A stretch of DNA of 64,000 bases from Liopterus haemorrhoidalis (lineage: Eukaryota; Arthropoda; Insecta; Coleoptera; Dytiscidae), in NCBI GenBank assembly GCA_963971575.1, contig OZ020616.1:39336250-39400249 (forward strand), in the 5' to 3' direction. Position 1 is the stretch's first letter, and the number at the start of each line of letters is the position of its first letter. Position numbers and translations under genes: made by a program. The notes under the pieces were generated by a model. It did not search any database and was not told where the DNA came from. It worked only from the letters and a program-made list of their open reading frames with translations. Shown one piece after another: positions 44,717 through 56,106 of the stretch.

Positions 44717-45094
44717 ATGGTTGATTTTGTGAAAGATCAATTCTGCGCCCAAATTGCTCTATTTACAGATTATGAATTAGGTGAAAACTTTCAAGATGCA
44801 GTAGAAGATAAATGGTGGACCAGCTCAAGAATGGAGATCCTGGTATGCAGGATGCTGTTACTGGTATGCAAGATGCAGAATGCTGTTGTTGGTATGGAGC
44901 AGACCATTGGTGGTATGCAGGTTGCTGTTGCTGATAACAACAATGCTGTTACTGGTGTGAAGAATACAGTTGCGTCCCGAGAACGTTCCGCATGTCAGTC
45001 TGGCCGTGTTAGCGAAAATATCATTATACAACATTTATCCTTATTAACGATCGTGGCGTGCTATATCGTTGCTAAGGCATATTGTTTTATGTAA
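44717..45094 (+). CDS. Small ORF inside the LTR element, function unknown
   Basis: 125 codons starting MVDFVKDQFCAQIALFTDYE. Its middle repeats a seven-residue-like unit (ILVCRMLLLV..., then NAVVGMEQTIGGMQVAVADN, NNAVTGVKNTVASRE), which could form a coiled coil as in some Gag proteins. The last 30 codons run into the right LTR. There are no zinc knuckle or pol motifs. It may be a Gag remnant or chance. Confidence 0.35.
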   Translation: MVDFVKDQFCAQIALFTDYELGENFQDAVEDKWWTSSRMEILVCRMLLLVCKMQNAVVGMEQTIGGMQVAVADNNNAVTGVKNTVASRERSACQSGRVSENIIIQHLSLLTIVACYIVAKAYCFM

Positions 45095-45190
45095 ATAGAA
45101 TAGTATAAAATATATCATATGATATGTGAGACGTATTAGTTGATCAATAAAATCATGTCTTATTATTCATAAAATACCTTTTTTATTAAT
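45007..45190 (+). repeat. Right LTR
   Basis: 184 bp, identical to 43505-43688. Confidence 0.9.
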
Positions 45191-45195
45191 ATACA

Positions 45196-45400
45196 TATTT
45201 GTTTATATTTATCTCCGGATGTGTTTTTTTCAAGAGTTGTATAAGCATGCCAAATTTCCATTTTCTATGTTAAACCGTTTGGATACAATTTCTTCCGTAT
45301 ATACAGATAGACAAACAGACCCATGAGTGACATTATAAGGGATTTTTGGTGGTCATACTTACAAATTTCTAAAAACGAGGTATATATTACATTTAATAAT
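45196..45400 (+). repeat. Dispersed repeat family X, copy 2, 3' part
   Basis: TATTTGTTTATATTTATC...ATTATAAGGGATTTTTGG...TCATACTTACAAA matches the 3' end of copy 1 (30800-30960). It is the continuation of 42500-43499 after the LTR insertion. Confidence 0.65.
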
Positions 45401-45784
45401 CGACACCATTTAATCGCTTTATTCTTTGATTTATAAAAAGTATATGATATGGTCTGGAGATATCATACCCTAAAAACAATGAAGAAACTAAGGCTTAACG
45501 GCAGTATTTTGCACAATACTAAACTCTTCCTGACAAGTATAATGTATAAAGTAAAAACAAAAGAAGAATATCCCAAAAATATTCAAGTACAAGTCAACGG
45601 AGTACCCCAAGGAGAAATTTATAGCGTAATACTATTTCTCTTGACCTTGAACTCACTGCCAACATTCACGGAACACAATATAAAACTCTGCTTGTTCTCG
45701 GATGACCTAGAAATCTTCTACAGGAGCAAAAATTTAAAAACAATTAAGTTTCTTCTATACGAAAACAACTGAAAGTGGACAGGG

Positions 45785-47373
45785 CCACTTTCAGTTGGCC
45801 CAGCTATGAAATTTTCAGTTTCTTTAGAAATTATTAAATAACAAGTAAAAGTAAATGCTGCTTTGTACATTTTTTGACAATATAATCATATTAGAAGCAA
45901 AAGGGTCAAAATTTATTCCGTAATATTTAATTTGTGATTATAAAAAAAATATTCGTAAAACAAACGTATTTTTTGGGTTCATGTATTCTTATATTTGTTC
46001 ATGTATTTGTACTGTATATAAAATAACTGTGTTTTTGCGGTATCTATGCGTTGGAAAACAAAGTTTGTTTATTGACTGTGATGTATTAAAAGTGTTAAGT
46101 CTAAATAATTTTAAAAAATGGGCAGAGGCAAAGCTATTGATGAAAAAATTCGGTTAATCATTGTGAACTTAGCAAAAACAGGAAAAACCAATTCCGAAAT
46201 CGGAAAATCATTAGGTTTGTCAATATACAGTATTAGAAATATTGTAAAATTGTACAAAACAAGTGGTTCAGTTGCCCCAAATCCCCAGTACGTGAAGAAA
46301 AATACACTGACGGACATGACAAACGTGCATTGAAATGAATTATTAAGGATAACAGACGTGCTAACTACAGTCAATTGAGTGTACTGTAGAGCGATGTTGT
46401 TAGAAGACGTGTTTCAAGGTCTACATGTCATAAGGAAGCTAAAAAATTAGGATTTTGAACCTATAAGGTAATATTTTTTTAATCGGACTCTTAAATGTAT
46501 ATTTACAGAAATTTATAAAACTTTTTTAGGCCAAGGAAAAACCATTGTTGACATCTAAGCAAAAGAAAAACAGGTTGAAATGGGCAAGAGAACATAAAAT
46601 ATGGAATTGTGAAAAGTGGAACAGCGTGAAAGTCTGTGCAGGGGACAACCGTCAGAAACATGAAGCATATCATCCCGATTGGTTGAAAAGGAAGGTGAAA
46701 TTTCTAGCATCTGTCATGGTGTGGGGTTCAATGTCTGCAAGAGGTGTAGGAAAACTTCACTTTATCGATGGCATTGTTAGCACAGCCAAATATTTAAGTA
46801 TTTTAGAGGAGTCCCTGTTGCCACCTATGGAACATGCATTAATCTCTGGGGAAGATTTTATTTTTCAACAAGATGGAGCCGCTTGTCATACGTCAAAAAA
46901 ATCTTTGAAATGGTTCCGTGATCATTCTATTCCACTTTTAGAGTGGGTTTCAAGTAGCCTAGACTTATCCCCCATTGAGATACTTTGGCACGAAATAAAA
47001 AAACTATTGCGTGTAACACCGGCTAGAACAATTCCAGAATTAAGACTAAAGCTTCAAGAAATATGGGATAATTTTATTCCTCGACAATGCCAAGACCTTG
47101 TAGATACTATGCCTAGAAGAATTAATGCCGCTATAAAAATGAAAGGTGATGTTACCCAGTGGTAACTTTGAAATAGGTTTCCAAGTTAATGGCTTTCCAA
47201 TGGAAATATTATTTTTTTCTTATTAATTTACTTTAATAGTTGTAAATATTAATTGTAAATCTCTAAAATGTTTAATTGAAAATAAAATATTACCTGGATT
47301 TCATAAGCTATTCGCATTCTGTTAATTGAACACCAATAAGTAAAAATTTCGTAGCTGGGCCAATTGATAGTGG
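45785..47373 (+). mobile_element. Tc1-like element inside the LINE
   Basis: Inverted repeats read CCACTTTCAGTTGGCCCAGC at the left and GCTGGGCCAATTGATAGTGG at the right, with further matching inward (TATGAAATTTT against AAAATTTCGTA). The words AGTGGACAGGGC occur just outside or at both ends (45775-45786 and 47368-47380), blurring the exact border. The transposase is described next. Confidence 0.8.
46118..47165 (+). pseudogene. Tc1-type transposase (DD34E), one internal gap
   Basis: The N-terminal ORF (46118-46333) reads MGRGKAIDEKIRLIIVNLAK and IGKSLGLSIYSIRNIVKLYK, the first helix-turn-helix. The second ORF (46545-47165) contains NRLKWAREHKIWNCEKWNSV, SVMVWGSMSARGVGKLHFID, then FQQDGAACHTSKKS with the second catalytic Asp and DLSPIEILWHEIKKLL with the catalytic Glu, 34 residues apart. 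It ends DTMPRRINAAIKMKGDVTQW. The first catalytic stretch, normally SDES, reads CAGDNR after a short deletion. A frameshift and stops separate the two ORFs. Confidence 0.85.
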
Positions 47374-47577
47374 ACAGGGCTCGTAATGCAATAAACTAAT
47401 TAAAACAAATTTTAAGTTCTCTTCATTCAAAACAAAACCAATGCATTTTTTTAAGACCCAATACAATAGATATAATCCAACATTGTTTTTATATAACAGC
47501 TTTATAAAATATGTGAAAGAAACAAGATTCCTAGGAACAGGTCGTTGGCGCCCCTAGGCAAGATATAATGCGGCGCC

Positions 47578-47810
47578 CAGAGCCGCAGTTAGGGGTGGTG
47601 GAGGGGGCGACTGCCCCTGGCGCACTAAGGAAAAGGGCGCCGATGAGCTTGACTAAGGGGCGCCACATTGCGAAAATGAGGCCCTTTTTTGCTCTTCATC
47701 TAGATTTTGGGAGGTGAGATTCTTGTTTTTGCTTATCACTTACATTTATTTGCCAAGGGCGCCAAAACGCAGTTTTGCCCCTAGCGCAAGTTTTCCTTAC
47801 TGCAGCTCTA
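47578..47810. mobile_element. hAT MITE with two minisatellite units
   Basis: Ends CAGAGCCGCAGTTAGG and CCTTACTGCAGCTCTA, flanked by perfect GCGGCGCC (47570-47577 and 47811-47818). The interior 47676-47744 holds two units of the same 35-41-bp word found six times in the MITE at 59074, in the opposite orientation. It is inserted in another GGCGCC-rich element fragment (about 47545-47830). Confidence 0.85.
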
Positions 47811-47818
47811 GCGGCGCC

Positions 47819-48399
47819 CCTAGGCCGTAACATATATACTAGCAGGCGAACCCGTTATATCTCTCCCTCGACCTCTCTGCGTTTTCACGCCTATCCACGC
47901 ATTGTGTACAGAAAAAAATACATACATAAATAAACAACTGACTTTTGTTTTTTAATTTCAAAAATTAGATCTGTTTGCCGGATCCTGTACTTTATTTTCA
48001 ATTTTCTTATACTCTTTTTTGTTTTTAATTCCAGTTCTAAAACAATGTTTTAAACATTAAATTGGCGTATCATTTAGTAAGTATGAAGCGCCAGAGGTAT
48101 TTTTACCTCATTTCCTAATAAATAAATTGTGCGGAACATCTGTTGAAAAATTAAAGATAAAGTTTTAGCGGAATAACTGAAGTTTGAAAACTGAACTGGT
48201 AAAGCCCCGACATGACTGGCGAGTAAAACACCCGTTTAATAATTACCTACTTCATATGTAGCTTCAGTTCGCGAATACTTCATAAACCATTACAGAATTT
48301 TAAATGTTATACACTAAAATTTGCATTACTCATCCCCAAAGTCTTAAAGTTCCGTCAGAAAAATACAGGGGTATCAAAAATGTAACAAATAAAAAATTG
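47819..48399. other. No gene recognised
   Basis: AT-rich with one GC-richer patch at 47840-47900; no feature named. Confidence 0.45.
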
Positions 48400-48749
48400 A
48401 TCTGACGTGTGATTTTTCACACATTTAAAGTTTTTGTAGGTATCAAGCAAGTGACACCAAAGTATGGGTGCATATTAAAAAACATAAAATTCGATAACTT
48501 TTGAACAAATATCCACTTGCCTCCATTTAGAAACTTACAAGAGTACTTAATAAGATGCGCGCGCATCCAGCGCTGCACAGGTCTCAAGTTAGTCAATTAA
48601 ATATTTCACGGTGTTGCAAAAAAGTCGATAACCCTCGATAAAATAATCAGGTCAAAAATTTATGTTGTACTATTCTGGTTCACATTAATGTACATTACTC
48701 AGTTTTTTTCAGATTTTTAGTTGAACGCCTCTTGGTTATAGGTTGTGGA
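48400..48749 (+). repeat. Dispersed repeat family X, copy 3
   Basis: TTTTTCACACATTTAAAG...GTAGGTATCAAGCAAGTGAC and GTTGTACTATTCTGGTTCAC...ACATTACTCAG match family X. It is cut by the hAT MITE at 48750. Confidence 0.6.
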
Positions 48750-48902
48750 CAGAAGCGGATTTTACGGGGGGCGCACCGGGCGCGCGCCCGGGACCCCGAC
48801 CTGTAAAGGGCCCCGCAAAAACCTAATTTTACACTTTTTCTAATTGAGGGGCCCAATATTCTTACTGCGCCCGGGGCCTTAACTGACCTAAATCCGCCAC
48901 TG
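48750..48902. mobile_element. 153-bp hAT MITE
   Basis: Ends CAGAAGCGGATTTT and TAAATCCGCCACTG, flanked by perfect GTTGTGGA (48742-48749 and 48903-48910). The very GC-rich interior includes GCGCGCGCCCGGG. Its ends resemble those of the MITE at 59074 (CAGTGGCGGAT). Confidence 0.9.
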
Positions 48903-49035
48903 GTTGTGGAACAATAGTATTTTATTTAACAAGCATATAATGATAGCTTCCATTATATGCTTGTTAATATTAAGCTATATTGCAGGAGGATGAAGTTTAC
49001 CGCCCGAGCAGTAGGTGAGTATAATAGCCATTATA

Positions 49036-50647
49036 CAAGGGTTACCTTTTATGTTTTTACAGACGACCACAAAGTGCAATGTTGAAATGTGTCATTACTA
49101 AATTCGTGAAATTTTACATTTGTTATTGTGAAATCAGTGGCAGCTTATAAATTGACCGAGTAGTTTGTTGACAGTGAATGTTAAAAAAAAAACAAATTTG
49201 TGAAAAAATTGATATTATTTCGTTGGATGATTTTTTATGATTTTAGTAAAGGCCTAAATCAACAACAATGCATAGATTCCCTTCGTTCAACTTTTGGTAA
49301 TGAAACACCATCAGAAAAGTCTGTTTACAATTGGTTTGCAGAATTTCGTCATGGTCGTGCGTCCGTCAGTGATGAATCTCGTGAAGGTTGACCAAAATCA
49401 GTTGTAGTTCAAAAAAACATCGATGCGGTGCGCAAAATGATTGAAGAAGTTTGGCATGTGACTTACCGTGAGATAGAGGCATCCTTTGGCATATCGCAGA
49501 CTGCAATATATTCGATTTTGCATGAACATTTAGCTGTGAAAAAGATCTGTTCCCGATGGATTCCGCATAATTTAACCGAAACTCAAAAAAAGGCTCGTGT
49601 TGATTAGTGTAAGGGAATGCTAAAAAAATTCAAGCTAGGTACTGCCAGATCCGTATACAACATATTACATGTGACGAAATTGGATTTATTTATATTAATA
49701 AACATGAAACTAAGCAACAATCCACTGTTTGGGTCTACCTAGATGAATCGAAACCCACAAAAGTGGTTCGTTTACGAAGCACTTCCAGACAATGATAGCT
49801 TGTTTTTTCGGTTGTTCTGGACATTTCGCAACCATTCCTTTAGATCAGCGTTTCCCAAAGTGTGGGTCGCGACCCGGTGCCGGGTCGCGAAAAAAATTGT
49901 AAAAACACAAAAAAGATAATTTTTTTTGTACATATTATTTTTTTTCACGTCAGTTAATCACTAGAATAGTGTGTATTTCTGCTCTTTATTACTATACTAT
50001 ATTCTTTATTACTATACTATACTCTTTAATACTATTTATTAATCTTTATTACTATAATGCGCCTGCTTTAAAATAAAATTTGTTTTGTAAATAAATGTTT
50101 TTTTCATAAGATGGGTCGCGAAAAAATTTAAAACCTCGTACCGGGTCGCGGTCAAAAAAGTTTGGGAACCGCTGCTTTAGATGATCGGAGAACAGTTAAT
50201 GCTGAATGGTATACAACAATTTGTTTGAAGAAGTCATCGACAAAATCAGGGAAAACAACCAAAAACGTCGCATCATTTTTCATCATGACAATACAAGCTC
50301 CCACTCAGCACGTCAAACAATTGATTATTTGAAGAAGAAAAAAATCGAATTAATGTCTCATTGCTCGTATTTACCAGATTTATCCTCTAACTACTTTTTT
50401 TTTTGTTCCCCAATGTGAAACAAAAATTGCGTGGACAGCGATTTTCATGACCTCAAGAAGCTGTTGAAGCCTTCGAAAACCATGTTTTTGAGACACCAAC
50501 TTCAGAGTGGAAACAATGTTTTGAGAATTGGTTTGAACGCATGCAAAAGTATATAAATCTTAAAGGCGAATATTTTGAAAAACAGTAAAACAGTTCCAAA
50601 AAAATTTTTTTTCTTAGTTTTTGTAAAAACTTAAAAGGTAGCCCTTG
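49036..50647 (+). mobile_element. Mariner element (family 2), full length, split by a hAT MITE
   Basis: Preceded by TA, it begins CAAGGGTTACCTTTTATG, and the right end GTTTTTGTAAAAACTTAAAA...GGTAGCCCTTG closes the inverted repeat. The transposase reads MIFYDFSKGLNQQQCIDSLR, NWFAEFRHGRASVSDESREG, then IEASFGISQTAIYSILHE in shifted frames. HHDNTSSHSARQTIDYLKKK carries the second catalytic Asp, and the YLPDLSSNYFF region takes the place of the third. The end is PQEAVEAFENHVFE. Stops, frameshifts and a hAT insertion inactivate it. Confidence 0.88.
49846..50174. mobile_element. hAT MITE nested in the mariner
   Basis: Ends CAGCGTTTCCCAAAG and TTTGGGAACCGCTG, flanked by perfect CTTTAGAT (49838-49845 and 50175-50182). 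GGGTCGCGACCCGGTGCCGG lies just inside the left end, with GGGTCGCG words repeated near the right end. There is no ORF. Confidence 0.93.
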
Positions 50648-52164
50648 CATAAAGATGTACAGCGTGAGGCGTGTTGCTGAGAGCCAAACATTTTAACTAA
50701 CTCACTTACTAAAAATTTTGCCGTGTATAAATCGATTATTATACACGATGTGCAATATAAGCAGCTTTAGGTGTTTACAGTTGAACACATAATGCATTTA
50801 TTATTTGATGATCTTAGATAAAGTATTTTGTTCAAGCATTTTGTGATGACGGCCAGTTCTGTGGTAGCCGCAACTGAATTTATTCTTCTCTGGACACTCG
50901 CCGCGTACCGGCAGGTAAAACCTCGCGTACCGGCAGCCTATCACTATACCCGTATCGGTAACGGTACCTAGGTAACAGTACGTAACTAACGGTACGTAGG
51001 TAACGGTACACTTTTAGTAGCACTGTAATAGGCAACTGGCAATCTTGATTAAAAGCTTTTTAAAAATCTGTTCTACCCTATAAATTTAGAATTATATATG
51101 AAGGTGCACTGGAATTTTCATGCACCAGAGCCTTTCGATATTAACTATATAGTAAATTTACATTTAAAGCATTGAAGCTTATGTCGACCAAAGTACCCAT
51201 GGGAAAAACTTAACTACCCTTGTAATCGCTCTATGAAAATGTAATCGCAGCAACTCTTCGCTGAACTATAATACTAATTTATATAAAACTTCATAAAGAT
51301 TTCGTAAGACAAGTTTTTAAAATTTAATTTGAATTTTAAATTGTTCGTTTTATTAATTAATTTAATTTACTTGATGAATAGTTTAATAGAAAGATTATAA
51401 AAGAGGATATTTAAGAAACTCATTGTTAAGGAAAATTAAGTTTTCATTTACTCAGAAAATTATAATTAAAAATTTGAATAAATTTCGTTGCGTTTTATTT
51501 GGACATCAATAATAGTATAGTTTTATATTTAATTTTTTTTTTTTATTTCTCAGTAATAAAATTAAATGTTTTTCTGATTTATTTATTTTATTTTAAATAT
51601 TTAGGACACATCAACAGCATGGATATTAGCATCCATCGTGTGATTAATTACAATAGACTTGTAGAATTAATTAAATTTAGTATTTGCACCTCAAAGAATA
51701 GCAATCAGAAAATATTATGAAGCAAAACCAAGTGTATATCTTATTTCACAATAAAGTGATTAATTATTAAATATTAAACGCTGCCCGTTTCGAACGCCAT
51801 AGCTGCCTTAATACTACTATAACAGTGCCTTAAATTATTATTTGCACAAATGACGTAGTTGATATCCATTATTTTTTCATTTTCGTTCATTTTAAACATA
51901 TTAAAATACAAAATGTTATAAACAACAAACATTATGTTTGACAATATTAGCAAGATATAACATGAATGCATGAATATTCATGCGCTCGAGAGTGAGATAC
52001 TAGACGTACGTCAATTACTATCATAATAAGTAGAAAATCCACTACAGGCAGCTTACGTCACAAGGACGTAAATTTTAAAATGGTAAAGTATTTTTTGCCA
52101 AAATCATATCGATATTTACAAAATTAAATATGCCAATGTGTATAAAAACTGCTTAATAATCATT

Positions 52165-52169
<5 letters not shown>
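50648..52169. other. No gene; short GGTAACGGTAC repeats at 50905-51015
   Basis: At 50905-51015 words such as CGCGTACCGGCAG and GGTAACGGTAC recur in a degenerate array. The rest is AT-rich without recognisable coding sequence. Confidence 0.45.

Positions 52170-52199
<30 letters not shown>
52170..52199. repeat. (TA)n microsatellite
   Basis: About 30 bp of pure TA repeat. Confidence 0.9.
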
Positions 52200-52200
<1 letters not shown>

Positions 52201-52626
52201 CAATCTACAGTTCTATTATCAGTATTACATTAATTTTTCAACGAGTTTCTTGAAAATATATACTTTTACTTTAATTTATGTACAACAATAAATAATTTGC
52301 AATGATTAGGATAAAGCTAAAATTTCAATGTAAACAATCCATAATATAGGGCCACATGCCATATACAGGGACGTTGAAAAAATTTCGAGCCCGAAGCAAA
52401 CTAAATTTTAGGCGCCCCTAGATTACTAGGCGAAAAGAAAATAAAGAAATCGTGAGTGACCGAGCAACAAAAAAAGCTCACTCATCATTAATTTTAATGC
52501 CCTTTCCTACTCGGTGCCTTAGGCGGTTATCCCGCAGTCTGACCTATCGGTACAGCTCTTATAAGAAACATTTATGTGTATAGTCTTGCGGCAACTGTAG
52601 CGATTCACCAGCTAATCATCATATGA

Positions 52627-52735
52627 TCTGAAGAAAATAATATGTATTTTGCAAATTAAATACTATTATTAATTATTTTGTTTTTCGATCTTCAATAAAT
52701 GTTATACAAAAATCTTGCACTTATTTGCACCAAAC
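52627..52735. repeat. Direct repeat, partner at 55174-55290
   Basis: GATCTGAAGAAAATAATATG, TTGTTTTTCGAT and ACAAAAATCTTGC...TTATTTGCACCAAACAC occur in the same order at both places, about 2.5 kb apart. Confidence 0.7.
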
Positions 52736-53066
52736 ACCCACTTATGGTAAACCCATATGTTTACCCTCTGACCATATCGCTGACAACATAACAAGATATC
52801 TCTTCATTGGTGTACAACCTAAAACAGCATATGACCCTCAGACCGATACATATGCAGCATCGTTCACAGACAAAAGTTTTCGTACATCCGGAGCTCATCT
52901 CATGTCTTTATCAGACATGGCGCAATAAAAAAAACCTCTTCATCCAATTCAAGATGGACCATTCCTAGTAGTCAGTCGCTTAGTAAAACATTTCCAAGTA
53001 GCGACAAAATGCGGAACGCAAACCATCACCCATCGACAGGTTGAAGCCTGTTTTCCTGATGAATGA
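52725..53066 (+). pseudogene. Gypsy-type pol, integrase C-terminus
   Basis: One frame with a single stop (52926-52928) reads YGKPICLPSDH, then KKPLHPIQDGPFLVVSRLVK, HFQVATKCG and THRQVEACF. This is the typical C-terminal part of Gypsy/Ty3 integrase: the YG-P-LP block, then the PL-P-DGP-V small beta domain, then a D/R-LKP-like end. After a Pro/Thr-rich tail the purine run GAGGAGGGGAG at 53245-53255 is a plausible polypurine tract, so a 3' LTR may start near 53256. Upstream pol domains are missing. Confidence 0.75.
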
Positions 53067-53255
53067 CATGCTGCAGGGAGACCCTACCCACGATACTATC
53101 ATGGTGACGCCATCTGCTGCACAAACTGACCAACACGACTTGCCACAGTCACTCGAGACAACCACCCGTTACAACCACCCGTTACAACCACCCGTTCAGG
53201 CCACCAAGTCAAGTTTCCCCACGGCTTTCCCGGTGCTATCCCGTTGAGGAGGGGA

Positions 53256-54514
53256 GTATCCGGCAACCTTTAAAAATGAAGACACAGGAAGAAGCCTGAA
53301 CGCGACCTTGCAGTAACTAGAAAGCTCTTGGTAGTGGGGAAAATTTTACGGAAATTTGAATGGCCTGTGGGAGTGGTAATTTCAGAAATAAAATTTCATT
53401 ATTATTTAAAATAAAATTATTCAATTAGTTAAAAAGTATTCAAATTATTCAAATATAATCTATTTTAAGATAAACATTCTTAAAGATTAGTTGAGCTATC
53501 ACATATTTCTCTAGTTAAGTGTTAAAAAGATACGCAGTTAATTACGGTCGTATATTATATGATTAGTTTGAAAGAACGTTATTGTTTAGATCAAATTGCA
53601 TGGTCAAATGTTTACACAGATGCTGATAGGCGACATTATATTTTCAGTGATATGGACTTCGTAGTAATTATTAGAGTCAAAATTAATTATTTGGGTTTAT
53701 AATTTATTGGTCATAGAAAGATAAGTTTATAAAAGGGTTTTGTTGTTAATGTCGAGAGCTGATTATTTTTACAAGGACAAAAAAATGGGGTCAGAGATCA
53801 CATTATTAGTTTAAGAAAAGAGTTGGAAAAATCTTATGAGAGACAAAAGAGTCACGAGTAAACCGTCGCCGTGAACGGACGAACCTCCCAAGTATTTTTG
53901 GTAGAGAAACCCGGTAGTTTGTAGTGGGTAAACCAGAAGTAATCTGGAAGTGTTGAGGATAGTTTAAATGAAATAAACGAACCTCGTTAACGGGTTAAAC
54001 ACCGTGAGTGTTGTGAGGTGTTTAGCGGCTTGTGAGGTGATAACGGTGATTGTGAGGTTTTGTGTTTCAGTGTCTCTCATGGGATTTTACAGCCAGCATT
54101 AAATTGTAAGTTCTAATGTAATTAATAACCTTCGATTCTAACTAAACATTAAACGTAGATTAAGTAAAATGCAGACATTAATTCAAACACCCTTATTCCT
54201 CTCATAAAGAATCTAAGCAACCGACCGGCGGATCCTTTAGGTTTTCAGACTTGATACCGCTCGCAAGTCTTGGCATCCACTATGTGGAGGCCTTTCAAAG
54301 TACCATGAAGTACAAATGAAATTATTTAAATTCATTTAGCCAACCTTGACGTTTCGACCGATCCTAGAAATGCCCCCACAGGCCACAAACTTTACAACTA
54401 ACTATTTTAAAATATCTGACGCACTCTTTCAATATAAAAATAGGTGTCTTTACATCCGCCAATAGGACGCTGATACTGTAGCTCTTAGGTGGTTTTGGTC
54501 GTACGGTAGAATTA
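53256..54514. other. Possible 3' LTR region of the Gypsy-like element; otherwise nothing
   Basis: It follows the polypurine-like run. No second LTR exists in the window to define limits. GC-richer text at 53830-54080 has no ORF. Confidence 0.35.
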
Positions 54515-54516
54515 TA

Positions 54517-55081
54517 GACCGGGAGCTCATGACAGTTTTTGGTCTCCGATTTCATACAGCATGCCTTTTGGAGGATAGAATATTTACCTTGTGACAACAA
54601 AAAAGGGATGGTATTAAACCCCTGCACGCTTTCCGGTCATAGGAAAAATTGCATTTCCGCTTAAACACAAAATTTTTGTGCTTTTCTCTGATTTAATATT
54701 GCTTGCCCTTTTGTCAAAAGAAAGTTATAACAAATTTAAAGTCTTTTAAATATATGCATGCGATTCGGAGGGTCCCAAAGGGCTCAAACGGTCATGTGAT
54801 CTTGTAATAAAAAAATATGATTTTCCGCGTTTTCATACAGCATGCCTATAATTAAAAGACTTTAAATTTGTTATAACTTTCTTTTGACAAAAGGGCAAGC
54901 AATATTAAGTCAGAGAAAAACACAAAAATTTTGTGCAACTGGAAATGCAATTTTCCCTATGACCGGAAAACGTGCAGGGGTTTAGTACCATCCCTTTTTT
55001 GTTGTCACAGGGTAAATATTCTCTCCTCCAAAAGGCATGCTGTATGAAATCGGAGACCAAAAATGTCATGAGCTTCCGGTC
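54517..55081 (+). mobile_element. Palindromic MITE, copy A (565 bp)
   Basis: TA on both sides (54515-54516 and 55082-55083). The arms are about 250 and 230 bp, starting GACCGGGAGCTCATGACA, and are mirror images of one another. The single-copy loop (about 54768-54855) contains TTCGGAGGGTCCCAAAGGGC and CATGTGATCTTG. No coding capacity exists in spite of several chance ORFs. The TA duplication suggests a Tc1/mariner-mobilised element. Confidence 0.9.
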
Positions 55082-55173
55082 TACTATGATTTCAGACAAT
55101 ACCCTCCTTTCTGTCTCTTTTTATTCAAAGGTCACCATAGTAATTCGTCAGCAGTAATCACAGACCACTCTGA

Positions 55174-55290
55174 TCTGAAGAAAATAATATGCATTTTACA
55201 AATGTCAAATAAAAACATTTCCTTTGTTTTTCGATTATCGATAAACGTTGTACAAAAATCTTGCGTAACTTATTTGCACCAAACACTCAC
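55174..55290. repeat. Direct repeat, partner at 52627-52735
   Basis: Same blocks and order as the partner. The surrounding translation contains an ITDHSDLKK-like piece, which may be Gypsy RNase H, but this is weak. Confidence 0.6.
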
Positions 55291-56040
55291 AGTCATAACC
55301 GCCTGGCTTGATCCTTCCACATAAGATTTGGGCTTCTTTGAACCGTATTAAATCGGCCATTACACATTTACGGATGGTAGCTAGTAGGAAGAACTCGCTA
55401 ATGATCAGTTGACAAAAGATCTAGGTAGTATTGCTGGTATGCTTGATAACAGACTAAACGTCAACCCGAGTGACAATGCATATAATCGTTCATACTCACC
55501 TGAATACATATATTTTCCTGTCACCACGCAACATAAAGAAACTATTAAATACTAACATGATACTGTAAAATTTCCCTTAATACGTTCCACAAAATATTAG
55601 ACTATTCATATGAACTAATGTCATACATGTCTCATATCATGAAATTTAAATCTGTGGTAATATTTACATTGTGCAAGAAAAATATTTTCATATATGTGAG
55701 ATGGTAGCTGTAATATATAAACGTGGTACAATCTGTATTTTCCAGATTTCCACAAATGAAAATTGTAGCTGTAACATCAATCTTACAAAAATAACTCAAG
55801 TTGAAAATTAAAAGTCTAAATGTTTTCATTTCTACTAACGTTTTCATTCCAATTACAAACAGGATAATTATTTTGTATTTTTACTCAAAGAAAACATTGA
55901 TATAGGAAAGCGTATCATGTTTTTATAAATTGGTAATTGCTACTTTGTATCATTCTTTCTTAAAAATTTACAGTCGCAGTGGAGGTAGACCGCGCATAAC
56001 TTGAAGAAAGGACAGTCGCGAAAGAAGTTAAAAGATGTTA
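55291..56040. other. No gene recognised
   Basis: AT-rich, no feature seen. Confidence 0.45.
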
Positions 56041-56106
56041 TCCCAGCAAACATTTTTATACGGGCCAGTGCTGGTAAAGCACATACTCCCCGGCATTGAA
56101 AGTAAT

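Larger units (their letters stand above)
43505..45190 (+). mobile_element. Young non-autonomous LTR retrotransposon
   Basis: Two 184-bp direct repeats (43505-43688 and 45007-45190) are identical base for base by eye. They start TGTTAGCGAAAATATC and are bordered by the 5-bp duplication ATACA (43500-43504 and 45191-45195). Each LTR contains a TATA-like AGTATAAAATATATC and an AATAAA signal. The 1.3-kb interior lacks protease, reverse transcriptase and integrase, so the element depends on a helper. Just inside the left LTR, ATCAGAAGTGCGATTGG is the candidate primer site, not assigned to a tRNA. No clear polypurine tract precedes the right LTR. It lies inside repeat family X. Copia versus BEL is undecided. 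Confidence 0.88.
45401..47480 (+). pseudogene. LINE reverse-transcriptase fragment split by a Tc1 element
   Basis: The frame 45401-45771 reads KVYDMVWRYHTLKTMKKLRL (motif A), VNGVPQGEIYSVILFLLTLN (motif B) and CLFSDDLEIFYRSK (motif C, SDD for the usual ADD). It stops at the Tc1 element and resumes after 47375 in shifted frames with SLHSKQNQCIFF-like text, NRYNPTLFLYNSFIKYV and KETRFLG, the thumb region. The module is Jockey/I-like. Stops and the insertion inactivate it. Confidence 0.7.

Noticed and set aside
54364..55324. Several ORFs in and around the palindromic MITE sharing MQGFNTIPFLLSQGKYS-like text
   Set aside because: The same text appears in both arms because they are inverted copies; there is no sign of coding selection.
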